Part shown: piece after piece, positions 25,101 through 40,100 of the stretch
Position numbering within the stretch: position 1 is the stretch's first letter
How the letters are laid out: each line of letters starts with the position of its first letter
NCBI RefSeq assembly: GCF_015706575.1
Contig: NW_024037056.1
Location: 10,553,176-10,617,175, forward strand
Source: Patiria miniata
Taxonomy: Eukaryota; Echinodermata; Asteroidea; Valvatida; Asterinidae
Direction: 5' to 3'
DNA: 64,000 nucleotides
Made by a program: the position numbers and the translations under genes
Notes under the pieces: model-generated
Databases searched by the model: none
Told to the model about the DNA's origin: nothing
The model's input: the letters and a program-made list of their open reading frames with translations, nothing else

Positions 25101-28100
25101 TCCACGGGGCACCACAAGTCGCCCCTGGCTACCTACAGTGACCAGTGTTTATATTCTCAGTACACTCATAACAAGAATAGGATGTGTGTATAAAGTGTCT
25201 GTCATCTTATCCCCGTTTCCAGGAAGATAGGATTTTTGGGATCCTTGACCACCTTACTCATTGGCATCACAATGGAGTCTTTCCACCCACATCTTCAATA
25301 CAGGCTGCACAGGGTTACAAAGTATACACTTACATCTGTATACAATGTATACAATGTATACATTTGTATAGCTCCTTGCGCCAAACACTGGACAATAGCA
25401 GGAAGTGCAGTCAGCTGTATCTTTGACCTTCGACATTTGCACAGCAGGTGTTCTGTGTATGGCTTCTGTGTATAGAGTATTGTGCGTGGAAGGACTACAG
25501 TACAATGTCCATATTATAATCAGGGTTTGGAAGTTTCTAATTCATTGTCCAATTCTTCTAAATGTAAATTGTGTGCTGCTAAGGATAGGCATATGGGGTA
25601 CATATGTAGGCTATCCGGTTTTCTGCTTAAAATGTGGTTTTGGGTGAAGGCATGCGTGACCCTCTGGACTGAATAGGACTATGGTTTTTCATGGAAGAAT
25701 TTAAAAAAAAAATTATATATATAATTATACATGTATCTGAAAGAGTAATAAATATTGATGACACGTTCAAGTTAAAGGTAGAGTACATGTATATCACTTG
25801 CAGCTATCCAAAAAGTAACTGACGAACTTATTGCTAAAAAGCTTACTTGGTTTAGAGATACCGGTAGTAACGGCACTAAACTCCCTGTGAAATGATTCTT
25901 TCTGGCGGGCTGTCATTTTGAAGAAAACAATAAAAGAACTTACAAGGTAATTTTCCATAAATGACAGAATAACTGAATATCCTTATAGCAGCACTTACAT
26001 GAAATAAGTCAATTAACATCAATGGCCTTTCAAAACTTATGAAACCAAAGCATACCATAAACACATTGTAAGCTTAATGGAGAAACTAATCCATTTGAAA
26101 TGTTCAGTATCGAGGAGGTATGAAATTATTTGATGCGATTTGATGCCGCTCGGCGATCATGCGTATCGCCCTTAAGTAAACTCTGGCTCCATGTCCCGCC
26201 AAGATCGTGCTCTTAATCTTGTAAGAGACCCCCATCCCCCCCCCCCCCCAGCAAATCTGTGTACAGTTACAGAATGCGTTATTTTCTTCAGGAGATTATT
26301 ACCCGCGCTCGCCTCTTGGAAAGGGGAAGTTTGTCAGATGCTAATGCGATCGAAGTGTCCGGGGGCGGCAACGCTTTTGGTCTTCCCCAGCGGACGGACG
26401 AAAACAGCGGACGTCTCGATACGTGTCAAGATGAGGTCTGGGACGAATAAATTGACTTAAAGGATTAGTGTTTGTTTGGCCGGGGATGAAATGAATGATG
26501 AGTGAGTGTACATGTGTACATGGTACAAGGGCACGTCTGTACCATTGCTGTTGGCATTACATATGTAGGCCTACATGATGTACATGTTATGCAAATGTAT
26601 ACAATGTACACAATGATACTAATAATATTGTAACTCTAGAAGACAGTACAGTAAGACCCGGTATATACATCAGAACATGTACATGTACCAGCACATGTAC
26701 AATGTATTACGTACATGTACATGAACATCAGTATACTGCACTAGTATCATGTGTGTGTATTTGGCCCACATTATCAGAGGATTGCTAATTGCGATTGTAT
26801 TCTAATTACGGCAGATATTGCAAGTCTGTGCAAAACAAAATAGAGCATTTTCATATGGCTTATTGACTTGGTCTACATTACAACACGTGTGTAGTGTAAT
26901 TTATTTTTGTTGGGTTCATGTTTCGGCAGTGTCATCAATTTGTTGCATTTGTAATGAAAGCAAGACAAGGCCAGCCTAGCAAAGCTGGTCCCCGAGTGCA
27001 CAGAAGTCCAATCAATCGACTTGGAATCGGTCTTCATTGGATTTGGAAGTCTTTTCATTCATCTGGTCTACACAGTGGGCCCGCTTGAGCCCATGCGTTG
27101 GCTTAACGGGGTAATCCTATACAATAGCACTGCCCGGGTCACCAGTGACTGTCAGTCAGTCAGTCAGTCGGTGAGCTAGTGCAAAAAGGAAACAAGGCTG
27201 GCCCTCTGGGACCAGCTCAAACATAAATGAAAAATTGAGGTTGTGCATACGGTGGATTTGTTTGACTGAGAGAAACGAACTGTCGGGAGATCGTGGCCAG
27301 GGCGAAACCATGTAGCTCTAGATCTTTTGCTCTCGCTTCTAATACTTATTGCCATAATGAGCAAAACATCTGCGGAGACAGAAACTGATTCCACTGTGAT
27401 CCCTGTTTACAAGTCTGACGAGTCATCTGAGGACAAGCCAGCACCGGTTCCGCGCTGCCCAAGTACCGGGCGCTGTCGGCTTTCATTTCCTATGGGGCTC
27501 CAGTGGCAAACGCAAATTAACGTGCACTCTGTTGATGATGATGATGCGGCGGTTAAATTATGCATTGGCCGTGGCTTTTTACTTCAGCGGGGAAACAGAA
27601 TTCTTGCCGAATGACTGGGGATTACTGCGCAATAAGCTTATGTTGGCGTCGAGCTGTGATGTTACACACTAAATAGATCATATTATATCCTGTGTTGGTT
27701 TAAAAAATGCTAAGGAGAGTTCATGCATCATTTAACATCCTCATGCAAGAAATATGTGAAGGCATTAAGCGTTTTCAGGGAATTGGTTCAATTTTTCATG
27801 CACTCGTTGAGCAGTAATTTAAATGAAACCCCAAAAGTGTTCTGCGGAGAATAAAACCTGAAAGCGTTTTGTCAGGAATAAAAATATATTGTGTCAGTAT
27901 TGTTGTACTCAAACTTGTACTCAAACTCATGTTCTCTTTTTGGTACTGATACTCATACGGGTACTTGTCTGTACTCATGGAAATTACATGTACTTGACTA
28001 CAACACTGTTCTGTACACAAGTATGTAGGTTTAAAAATCTACTACATTGTATTAAACACAAGATCCTCATTTGTAACACATTGTTATACATACATGTAAG

Positions 28101-31100
28101 CCTTCATTTGTAATACAGTGTAATACATTGTAACACACACTGTACTATGGAATGTTGCCATGATGGGCATCATGTTGAGTATTTGGAAAATTACAATTTC
28201 TATCATCTGGGGTTTGCTCTACTGTTCTTCAACTGCAACACTCCCCTGAAAATCCATCAGGAAGTTAAGAAGGATTTTGCAGGATTGATCAAGGTAGAAC
28301 CTTAGAACAAAACAGTGTTTCTAAATGGGATTTGAAGCCACTTTGAAGCTAAAACTATAATGAATTTACCATAAAAGATACAATGAATACACCATTGTTT
28401 TCCTGCTTGGTGGTTTTTCTTTGTATGATTCACAGCAGATCCTGAAAAAACCGGGGGGGGGGGGGGGAGGGTTTTAAATTCCCCCAATTAAAACCTTAGA
28501 CTCAGCCTAAGATTCTGGCTCCTGAAGTCCTTGATCCTGTCAGTTGCACCATTCAGCAAAAAAAAAAAAAGCAATGAAATGAGATTTCACAATGTTTGCT
28601 CCACCAATGAAATAGTACACCCTTTGTTTCCAGGAGCTCGGTGCTTGTACATGTGGTACGTGTACAAGGGCATCATATCATATCAGCGTACAAAATACCA
28701 AGCTCGTGAATCATCCAATTGGCTTTATGTCAACAGCAGACACAATTTGAACCCCCCCCCCCCCCCCCCTTGGACTGTGATGTCATGGTGCTGGGTCCGA
28801 GGCCAGACCTCAATATAAGATTATGTTACCAGACTAGTCTGGTTGCAGATAGAAACCAAGTGGCTTTGGGACACAATTATTCTACCCCCCCCCCCCCCCT
28901 TTTTGACTGTGATGTCGAGGATGCTGGGTCCATGGCCAGACCTCAAGATCAAGTTACCAGACTAATCAGGTTTCGTGTAGAAACCAATCGCTTTGTCAAC
29001 ACAATGAATACACAGTTTGACATCTCCCCTCCCCCCCCCCCCTTTTTGCTCTGATGTCATGGCTGCTGGGTCTGTGGCCAGACCTTAAAGATCGAATTAC
29101 CAGACCTCCAATCAGCATTATGTCAACACCAGACACAATTTTACCCCCTCCCCCTTGACAACATTGTTTCGTCATTGGTGGGTCTTGGCGGGTCCGTGGC
29201 CAGACCTGTAGATCAAGTTATCAGACTAGTATATATGTATGTTTATTCAGAAACAATGAGTTCGACTGTGTCCTTATGGCTATGGCTATGGCTGCTAATA
29301 TAAACACACACTTACCGGTAATTGTCTATGGAAGTGGCTGGAGCTGCTTCCATAGTTGCATGTGTAATTTGAAAGCCATTGCCATGCGTGCAGACATGAC
29401 CAACCGACATTGTTTCAGGCACAGACTACTGGATTATACTGGTTTCAAAAGCTGATTTAAGGCTTCCTGTACATACATGTATGTACATTTGATTTGGTTT
29501 TCCATTATTTCACAGTTACTGTACCGGTATTTTTTATACATGTACATGTACCAGTAGCCTAAGGTTTCACTTTTTATTAATAACTAGAATCATAGATGCG
29601 GTTCTAGGATCACTGGACTTCTTATAGAAACTGAAATAAACAACATACATGTACTACAATATGTAAATACCGTAACTTCCTAAATTTGGTATCAATTGGG
29701 TTTCATTTTCACTTTTATTGCACTTTTTAATTTTTCGATTGTGTCCTACTGCAAGTTTTAAATGCAACAAATTGTTGATTTTATCAGTGCATTGTTGTGG
29801 TAAAACGGGAAAAAAAATTTCAGAAAATAATCACTTTAGATGTACATGTACAGTGTATAGTGCAAAGGGTCAAGTTACATTCAGACATCTGCCAGACATT
29901 TTCAAACTATTTTACCATATATTTTCTTAAAATAAAATTGGAAGAGCAGAGCCACATTTTCACTTACTTGTACATGCAAGTGCATTCCCCAAGTAAGGTG
30001 AAGAATTTTGGCTCACTGCATCTATCCTGGCAGCTTAAAATTGATTTGTAGCAGTTTGATTATTCTGGAGCACTTTTTGATGTCAAAAACTTCACCTTCT
30101 GAAGTCAGTAACTGACCTCCTTTTTGTGTACAGTGACATACAATTTTATACACAGCCTCTCTGGATGGTGTCGTTGAAACATTCCACGTTGAAACATGCA
30201 CTTTTCCCTTTATTCCTTTCCAATTTTTTTGACAGCCAGAAAAAGTTCCTTTGTGTCAACTTGTTATTGTCTGGGCGTGATTTATGCCTCCCGAGTTGCC
30301 ATCTTGAACTTGGTTAGGTTTTGACGACCCCTTGGGGGTCATTGACGTTAGAATCTACAAACAGACCCGTAAATAAATATAGTTTCACTACCCAGGCTGT
30401 ATCAACACGGGGGTGAGCGTGGGGTCGTGTGGGCATTCCGGTCTTGTAGTTAGTGAAATTCCTGTCTGTTTGTTGAAATGTCTTTTTGGATGTGAGTGTG
30501 TGTGTTTTTTTTTATTTTACGAGGGTCGGTTTTCATATTAATCACAGTTTGATGGACGAGGCGTGTTCAAAGTTTCACTGAGAATGTGGTTTTGAAAGCA
30601 AGTCAGATGAATAACATTGTGTGGAAGAAACCATTGTATTTAGAAGCTGCAGGTAAAAATGACAGAAATAATGAAGGGTCCATGTTTTGATGGTCTTACA
30701 AAGTGCAGAAACATCAATTAGGCCTCCTATGCAAACATACACTCTGTGCCAAGTTGTCTTTTCAGTCAAAATCAATCAAGTGACTGTTTGCAAAAGTTAC
30801 GAATTCCCAGCCTACACAAAGCAGGATTGACTGGCTGTGACTGTTTATGTAACTTGATACAGCTTTGCTTTGGCTGTGGGTGATTGATAAGCCAGCTGTG
30901 CCCACAAATTGCCTGCTTTGTCTGTTCATGGTCTGTTGACTGAGTTTGACTAGTCACAGTGCTTGCTTGACATACATGATATGACTGCTGGTGACTAGCC
31001 TTTGTCAAAAGTATAGCAGGGGAAGTGGATGGAAGTGTTGACTGTCTGTGACTGTTTAAATAATAGTTAATCAATTATCTTTCAAGAGAAATTTTGTACA

Positions 31101-34100
31101 AACAACTACATGTATCAATTAGCAAAAACAAAGCATAAGTTACATTAGACAACATGTATTGCCCAACTCTGCTATTGCAAACTGGTTGAAAATGCAATTT
31201 TCTTGTGACAAACTGTTGCCAGATATAGAATTTTTGTTTATCACTTTGTGAGAACATCAACGAAATCGATACACGTACAGTGTAACCTTGAGGTTTTTTT
31301 ATGCAGTGAAACATGAAAAATGCACATCATCCTTCATTACTGCATACAATATTCATTGACGTCACCGTATACGCTCGGCGAACCACTGCGTGCAGCTTGA
31401 AAATAGATCAGATCTCTTTAAATGCGTAGACATTCCCTGCATGTTTCGCATTTGATTTCTGGCTGTTTTTGTGCGCGTGCATGTGCACGTATATGCAGGG
31501 GATCGAAAAAGCACTTTCTAAATTGAATATTACCATGGAAACAAAGTACCTTAGAAATCGGATATTACTCAGGACGACGGGCTCGAATCTGCACTATTTC
31601 TCAGTGGTCTCCCAACATGTACATGTAGGCGGATGTTAAAATGTCAGTACGAGTTGACAGAATTGGTACCCCGTACTGACCTCGGGTTTTTTCAAATGGT
31701 GACATGAACGCCTAGGAGGTGAGAAAGGGAGGACATAGAATTTAGAAAGTAGGAGAATTTGGTCTGGGCACATTTTTTTCACACAGCAGTGTAAAACACG
31801 CCTTGGGCTTGAGCTGCTTATGCTGGTGAGTTGGTTGGTTGGTTGGTGGACACTTTACTCGGCTATATATTGTACAAGCTGGTTTACCCGATCATAGATC
31901 GGGTAGGGCATAGTGTTGGGGATGAAGATGTGGGGAGTTAAATGTAAATGGGGGATATAGTTGGTGAGACATGCAGTTAAAGAATATCAATTTCTGTGGT
32001 GTGATCTGAGGCAATTTCTGATCACTAAAACCAATTTGAGCAAAAGATCATCTGTGAAAGTTTTGAGTTTTGAGTAATTGAATCAGCTACATGTATTCTG
32101 AGCAATAGAATCATTATTGTAGGCTACAATATTTTTATTTGGGGAAGAAAAAGTGTGGGGGGGGAGACCAAACAATGTCCCCCCTCAAAATGTGTGTGTG
32201 TGTGTGTGTGGGGGGGGGGGGGGGGTTCCCCTGTCCCCCGTCGATTTACGCACATGATAATTATGTACCATGGCAACTGTCTGTAAATGTTGATGTTGGT
32301 CTGTTAAATTGGCTTTTTGTGAGGCAGTCGCATTTGGAAAACGAAGATCATCTTTTAAACACCATTTTCGAGTTTGGTGTCATTGAATCAGCTATTCTGA
32401 GTAATGGAATCATTATACATGTAGTAGCTACAATTTTTATTCGGGGAAGAAAAGTGGGGGGGGGGGACCAAAAAAGTCTCCACCGCTTTAAAATGGGGGG
32501 GGGGGGGGGTGGAGGGGTTCCCCGTCCCCCACCGATTGACGCCCATGATAATTATGTACCATGACAACAGTCTGTAAATGTTCCCTTTGGTCTGTTAAAT
32601 TGGCATTTTGTGAGGCAGTGGCATTTGTGAGAAAACGTACTTGAAAGGCTTGCCGTAGTACACAGGCGAAGGCTGATTAAGAAGGTCATAATTAAGTTTC
32701 AGTATATTGGAGTCTTCAACAAACGTAAACTTGAACGTCTTACAATTTGCGAGACTGTCTGCGAGGAACTTGTCGAGTCAACTGTTATTCAACTTGGGTC
32801 AACCATCTATATAAGAGCAAATTGTACTCGGCCTCCGAGAAATGTTTGCTCCTGAAACGATCTGAGACCGCGGTCTTTCGCGACGCCAAAATCGCTCCAC
32901 GTCCGTGGGAAAATGTGGAGGGTGTCTTCCGCCGGATCGGACACATTTTCGTTGATTTTTTGTGTGACTGCGTTTAAGATCGCGATGTTTGAAGCAATGC
33001 ATCGATCCTTCGTTGATCCCAGACAGGCCCCCGAAATTATAACGCAACACTGTGGCGGGCAGCGAACTCACAACGCTCAGCCTTGGTGGAAGCATGGAGC
33101 TGTATTAACACACGATGGAAGCAACAGAGCACTATACACGTCACTCACATGCTTGTGCTTCAAATCATGCAAATAGCGAGCACCGTAGACCCAACCTCGT
33201 TTCCAGGGTGTGGAGCAGGCTGCAGTACGCGTTGCCATCGACAGTTTTGCATAGCCCGGATATACTACGCAGTGTAGACTTTCGATTGGTCAGACCGCGC
33301 AAGGCATACTTAATGTGTAGTCCTTCTGAGTATTCGTTGCACTCGGCGCAGGGGCGGCAAGCGAAGCATATGAAAGAATAGGGGCACTCGGTGGCCACGC
33401 ACCATGGAGAAAAAATATTTTACCAAGGTCACCCCATATCACAATTTGGTGAACGCTTTGGCAGTACGGCTGAGTAGAACACGTAAACGAAACCCCTACG
33501 TTGACCTCGCTGACCTCGCACAGTCTAGACTCGCAGAAAAGCCAGCACAGGGGGCGGCCAGGCAGTCAACGTGAAAGCGCACACGACGGAAAATTCCTGT
33601 GCAAAATGCTGTCACGAAAAATAGACGAAAAGGATCGCCGGTCCGTACGGGAAAATCAGGACGACCCGAAGTGTCCGACCCGGCGGAAGACACCCTCCGT
33701 ATTTTTCCACGGACGTGGAGCGATTTTGGCGCCGCGGGAGCCCGCGGTCTCGGATCCTTTCATGAGCAAACATCGTCTCGGAGGCCGAGTTAAACTCTCT
33801 CTTATATATATAGATTCATACATGTACAACTTAAGTATTACAGCTTTGCAAGTATTACAGCTTTGCATTCGATGACAGGTTTTGCAAACACTGTTGCCCA
33901 TGCGTCTAATTTGCATACTTTTTTTGCATATTAGATCACGCCCCATTCCTTTTCGTTTTCTGTACCCTTGAGGCACCGGTACGGCCCGGGTGCACGGACG
34001 GTGCCGTGTAGCCGTCTTCACACGTTGCCCAGCTTCGCTGCTACCCGCCCGCCGTGGGTTGTACCACTTGGTACTTGTTTTAATGTTCTCTCACTCTCCA

Positions 34101-37100
34101 TTGACATGATTGATGAAATCTCAGAATCTCAGAAAGTTGACTGGATATCGCCGCTAGGCATCATCATCCAGTTTGACTTCACGCCGGTGCCGTGCAAGTG
34201 TGAAACTGATACTTCAACAGAGTACTTGGTTTGGTCACATTTTTAGATGAGTTTCATCAATATACATGTAGGACGAACACTTAAAAATAATACAAAAGTT
34301 GTCTTCAGTTTGTCCCCCTCTTTCCTACATGGTACCGGTACATGTAAATGTTATGTTCTTATTTGTATGATGTGAAAATGACATCTAAACTTTAGGCACA
34401 CCACAACTCTCACCTGTGATGTCACCGACTTCAATGCCTATTTAATGCCTATTTAATGCCTATTCAATGCTTAACCCAGATTCAGCATGTCTAGGTCAGA
34501 GTGGCCTAAATAAAATTTACACCCTTTCACTTGCATGTACCGGTAATTGATAATTTCATTGAAGAAAAAAACATTAAAAAGTTTGAATTATTTGTTTTCA
34601 TAACCCTTACCCTACTTGACCCTCCAACGCATGCCAATATGTGCCTCAAGAAAATCTCCTATGTTTTTTGCATGGCCCTCCAATATCTGCCATGTCATTT
34701 CAAGGATAACTGGACAGGCACTCCAATACATGCCACAGAGAACAATGAGAGTCCTCTGATAACAAAGTGAGTGCCCCCAGCTGGTCAGTATCAGGCACCC
34801 TCCAGGGCCTCCAACTCCTGCCAATTGGAGCCTTCACTGTCAAGATAGTTTATCTGCCAATATACTGCAGCTGGAGGGCATTGGCATAACCAACTGACAT
34901 GCAGTAAACTACCCTCAGAGAGTAAGGGTTAATGTTGCACTTTTGTGGGAACACTCTTTGTAATGTATGTGTTTACACTTACATCTATATGTACAATGTA
35001 TGTATGTACGCACGTATTACTCTCAACAACTTCACACGTATTACTCTCAACAACCTCAGTGAAGTAGTCATCTAATAAACAGGCAGTTTATTGATTGCTC
35101 ATCACCAGACATACTCCTACATGTAATTGCTTGATTGTCTGTGTTGATAAGCGATGGCCAGGGAATAAATCACAGTTAAGTGGGTAGTTGTCTGGCAGCA
35201 GTGTGCAAGCAACAGGAAATTAGGAAATAGACCTGCCAAATCAATGATAGCAATCGGATCCATATTTCAAGGCATTCGTGTACATTGTTTATGTACATGT
35301 ACATGTATTTTGTGTACCGGTAGTACATGTATAATACATGTTAATTTTTTTGTGGTCAAAATTTAAGGTGGTTTTGTTTCATATGTTGTCACCCTGAAAA
35401 CCCCATGAACATTTTTATATAAAGTGAAAATGTGCAGTTTATTTGGTTGTTAAAGGGAATGTACAAAATTTGTTTTTGCTGCAATTTTCTGAAATAAATC
35501 GATTTGGAGGATTAGTATGTTATAGAAAATATTGTTTAACTGACTTGTTTCACGTAGATGCTGGAAAAACCAAGAAAACCTATCATGTTCTTGTAGTCTG
35601 GTTCCCTGACCCCAATTAAGATGAAACGGAGCAATTAATACACTTGGAAATTGTAAGGTCAAAGAATCAGTCTAGCAGGCTTGTACCCCTTCACAGGTGT
35701 GTAATAAATTGCAAAGAAAAGTCAGAATTTAATATGCAAAACTAGGAACACTTTTTTTTTTAAAAGCCAGTTTTCTCCAACGCTTTGAAATATACAGTTT
35801 TTGTTGAAAATGTCAGCACACCAGGAGCCAGGATTTTACAGGATGCTTTAGACTGTCAGTCCCTAACATTTCAGGTATTTCGTGATAATTTGATCGTTTC
35901 GTATTTTGATGTTAGCAAATGTTGTATCTTCCCTTTTAATAATACGTACATGTACATGTATGGTACATTAACCCTAACCACTGCCTCAATCCTTCAAAAT
36001 CCTCCAAAAACCCTCCAACAGCCCTCCTCAAAGTGCGTTCAGCCTCAATCCTCCAAAATCATCCCCTTCTGGAACTTAGAATTACTTGAGGTCCTTCTTC
36101 AGCAGAATAATAAAACGGTTAAATTTGATGGTAAAGGTGCAAAAAGGGCCATTGTTTTAGGTATCCTTTGGTTTTGTTACAAATTTTCAAAGGGATACTG
36201 TCTTCTTTTTTATATGTGTTTTTTTTTTGGTCTTCTGTCTACCACATTTGTCAATGTACAAAAACAAAGTTACATATTTGTAGGCCGATACATGTATAGT
36301 GCTGCTTTATTTGGCTGTACCGGTCGATATGTCAGCTTCGCCGAGGAGGGGAAAAAAACGTTGTATCCTTTATCTCCTTGTAGAACATGTCACGTGTTGC
36401 ACGTGCAGCTACCGTAATACTACATGTCTTATAACGGAAGTCCTGTACCGTATTTCTTGTAAAATCTCGCCGCGATTATTTGAGGTCGAATTACACCACC
36501 TATTGTCAGACATGCAGCAATTGGGCCATGGAGACCACGCATTGCCGCAAACATCCTGGTAGCACAGGAAACATTTTAATCTCACTGGCCGATTGAGGAA
36601 AGACTAGATGGATGACATCGTTTCCTAGGGATGTCTTTGGTCGAAACCCTACACCTATAGTAATCTGTGTGTAGGCCGCAAAAGTCCGGTAGTTGTTAAT
36701 GCCCACGCTGTTACGTGTGTCATTAACCAATTGTCCTTGTACCGCCTCGAACGCCCAGCCTGTTACTCCCTGTACTGCCCAAAACTGCCCTGCCTGTTAC
36801 TCCCTGTACTGCCCCAAACCACCCTGCCTGTTACTCCCTGTACTGCCCAAAACTGCCCTGCCTGTTACTCCCTGTACTGCCCCAAACCACCCTGCCTGTT
36901 ACTCCCTGTACTGCCCAAACCACCCTGCCTGTTACTCCCTGTACTGCCCAAAACTGCCCTGTCGGTTACTCCCTGTACTGCCCAAAACTGCCCTGCCTGT
37001 TACTCCCTGTACTGTCCCAAACCACCCTGCCTGTTACTCCCTGTACTGCTTCAAACCACCCTGCCTGTTACTCCCTGTACTGCCCCCAAATCACCCTGCC

Positions 37101-40100
37101 TGTTACTCCCTGTACCGGTACTGTCCCAAACCGGCCTGCCTGTCACTCCCTGTATCGGTACTGTCCCTAACGCCCCATACCACCCAAGCATGCTGTGGTG
37201 TGATAGATGTGTCCGGGGAATAAATACAATGTTATGTATTACAGGGGCTATTGAGGACAACAGGGTTTAGGATCAAATTTGATTGAACTGTTATGAAAAA
37301 GAACATACAAGTACATGCAGTAGTAATACGGTATTAAAATAGCAATAAGGTACGGTATTAACAAGATGAAAGTTGTTTAATAATTGAACATTTCCTGTCC
37401 AAAATTTCTGATAAGTTCTAGAATTATCTCTCTTCCTGTACTCTGTATTTCTGAAATTGTATCATAAATAAAATATGTCAAAATGCTATCTTGAGATCTA
37501 ATTACCCGGTATGTAGCGATTTAATCAATCCACTTACTGTGGCCACCCTTGAAAAAAAATTCCACTTCCGTCCCTGAGTGGAAAAGCATTTGGCTTGGAG
37601 CGTCCCATCCCGGTTGCCCCATCTTGGCTGTGAGTGCATTTATTGTCAAGTGCTAAAAAAAAATCACATCAACAGATGAGCACTATAAATAATCACACTG
37701 TATTATTAAAGGCTTTTTGTCGGCAACATTTGTCAGTGTGTTTTCTTGCTTTGTAATATTCGTCTAGAAAGCTTATAAATGTTGAGTTATTTGCTCTTTG
37801 TATGACATGGATGACTTGATTTTTCAAGATTTCAGAAATTCCTTGGCCTGATGGTAATTACTTTTGTGGGGGGGGGGGGGGGAGGGGTTAAAGCCAGAGT
37901 CCATCATTTGCAGTGATCCAAAAGTAACTGGCGTAATTATTGTTGAAAAACATACTTGGTTGAAAGATAGTAAGGGGATTAAACTCCCTGTGGATTTATT
38001 CTTTCTGGCAAGCTGTCATTTTGAAGAAATCAACGAAAGAAGGCCTTTCCAACGGTGCGTCTTAAGAAGCACTGTTGGAAATTTCGGTTAGTAGTTCGTT
38101 TTTGTATTCGGCGAAGCGCACGCAAGCGTTGGCATGACGCACGCGCGCGCGTGGTTGCTATCATTCGTCAGATCGGTGAGCGACATCACGTAGCTGCAAT
38201 CGGCTCAGTAAGAATTCAGGCCCAATTCAAAACATGATTCAGCAACTTTTGATTTGAAATCGAGATCCTAGAATGTTGTTTTTCTCAAAATTTACTGCTG
38301 AAGCTGAGCTGTAACTTCATCAGGTTAGTTGTTGAGCACCCTTCTTTAGATTTTGAGCAATTTTGTTGCTTCAAATGAACAAAATGCACAAATTACAAAT
38401 GATGGACTATACTTTTAAACTTGAAGAAAGTTTCCCATGAAATACATTTAACCAGAAAAATAAGAAAATTGCCAAAATGAAAAGATAAAGTTTGTCAAAA
38501 ATTGACTACTGTAGACATGCACTAGTGAAATTGTTTAAGATGCCATACCGTTTCCAAAAATCACAATTTTGAAATAATGACTGTTGCTTCCATCTAAAGA
38601 GCTACCGGGGTATTTCCATACCTGTAACATTTGGAAAACATTAGTACCAGTAAAAAAGAAAATTTATTCATAAACCAGCAGCTTACTATTTTTTACAGCT
38701 GCCCATATATTTCTTCTTTTTGAGGATAGGGCCTTCAAAGAAAGTCAACAAAGATAATAAGGCAGCTCTATGTATTTGCCTTTTGTTTTGTTTTGAAAAA
38801 CCGAGAAAAAAAGTTGGTTATAGAAACGCAAATTAGAAAGTAAGGATTTTAAGCAACGTCGTCGACCATTCATCTCACGTGTCACCTTCAGCAGAAAATT
38901 GTTTGGAAAAAAGAAAATTTTGGAAAGAAAATTTTAGCAACCTCATCGACCGTTCGTTTCACGTGTCACCTCCAACCCACCCTTCTAATACCCAACAATG
39001 ATCAAACCAATTCACGTTGAGCTTGAATAAACCCCCTTTAAAACCACCTCAATTTTCTAGTTAGGCGTTTCCAGTGCTTAGCCCCTTCAGTCTGAAAATA
39101 TATGCCTCGCACATCTCCCGTCCTTTTCCCCCGATTTCCGTTTTTATCTCGGCTCGACAGCTTTCTCGCCAGGATTAGGGAGCTTTCAAGCTTGAGGTCT
39201 TGAGGGAAAATAAAAGAACAGAATTACCATCTTAAGGAGGCGCAGTCACGAGCGAGGAAAACGTCTTCAAACCAAAGTGTAACTGCAGGGATGTTTTGTT
39301 GCTTGAATACCCGTCTTGCAAATATTTCCCTTTTTCTGCCCTACAACTGTTTACAGCTTTGAGCTAATTGTTTTGGCTGAAAAAATATTTGGAATTTGTA
39401 GAAGGAACCTTAGATATTGCCACTGAGAAACACATACACTTCAATTTTAAACTGGCTGAAATACCGGTACATATTGTTTGTTTTGGAGTATAGAAATTCT
39501 ATAATTTAGATTTGATTACTGAATTTGTCTTGAATGATTTATTGTGTAGTGTTCAGGTTTACATGTTTTATGCAAAACGGCCCCTTGAAAAACAACCTTG
39601 GTTAAATGGGTTACTGTGTACATTTGTAAACAAGTTTAAATAAATTAATAAGTAAATTCATATTTCTGATGCCCGTTTAAAAAAGAAGAGCATTTTACTC
39701 TCTACAATTGAACGTTTTTGGCCTTTCAGTTATTGTTATTCAGATTTTTGCTATTGTAATTGAAAAATCAACGAATGTTTTTGTAAAATAATTTGACAAA
39801 CAAAAATATTGACTTCGAATTTGCAGTTTTTGAAAAATATTTCAAAAGAATATGTGCGTGCACGAAGGAAAGCTTCAAGATCTTTTATCAGATCTTTCGA
39901 AGTTGCGTGAGGAAAAAATTTGCCTTTTTTTCTGGCGAGGGCGATAATCTGACGCCTTTACAGCAAGTGAGAGTAGGGGTCCTAAAGACTAAAAAAAAAT
40001 ACTGATATTGAGAGGGAAGGGATATTATCACCAGGTACGCCAACCCCCAGGGGTTGGGGGTTCGTAATGTCAGGGGTCGCGGCCCTGTCTTAAGCCCGCC

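Noticed and set aside
27357..27614. Possible extra syndecan exon with an acidic Ser/Glu/Asp stretch after a hydrophobic run
   Set aside because: The only plausible acceptor (before 27362) gives a phase that does not fit exon 1 (phase 0), no good donor follows, and exon 1 to exon 2 already joins in frame.
32139..32564. A 141-codon glycine-rich frame
   Set aside because: It is made of G tracts and a TG microsatellite in a duplicated 300-bp repeat.
32808..33812. Retrotransposon or transposase gene
   Set aside because: No reverse transcriptase, integrase or DDE motif was seen in any frame; the longest frames are arm translations.
35785..36417. A 210-codon open frame
   Set aside because: It begins inside one transposon copy and crosses fragments of another; it has no recognisable domain or codon bias.
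36693..37270. Two long open frames (176 and 179 codons) rich in Cys, Pro and Leu
   Set aside because: They run through the 34-bp minisatellite, which lacks stops in forward frames; no start context, domain or splice support.
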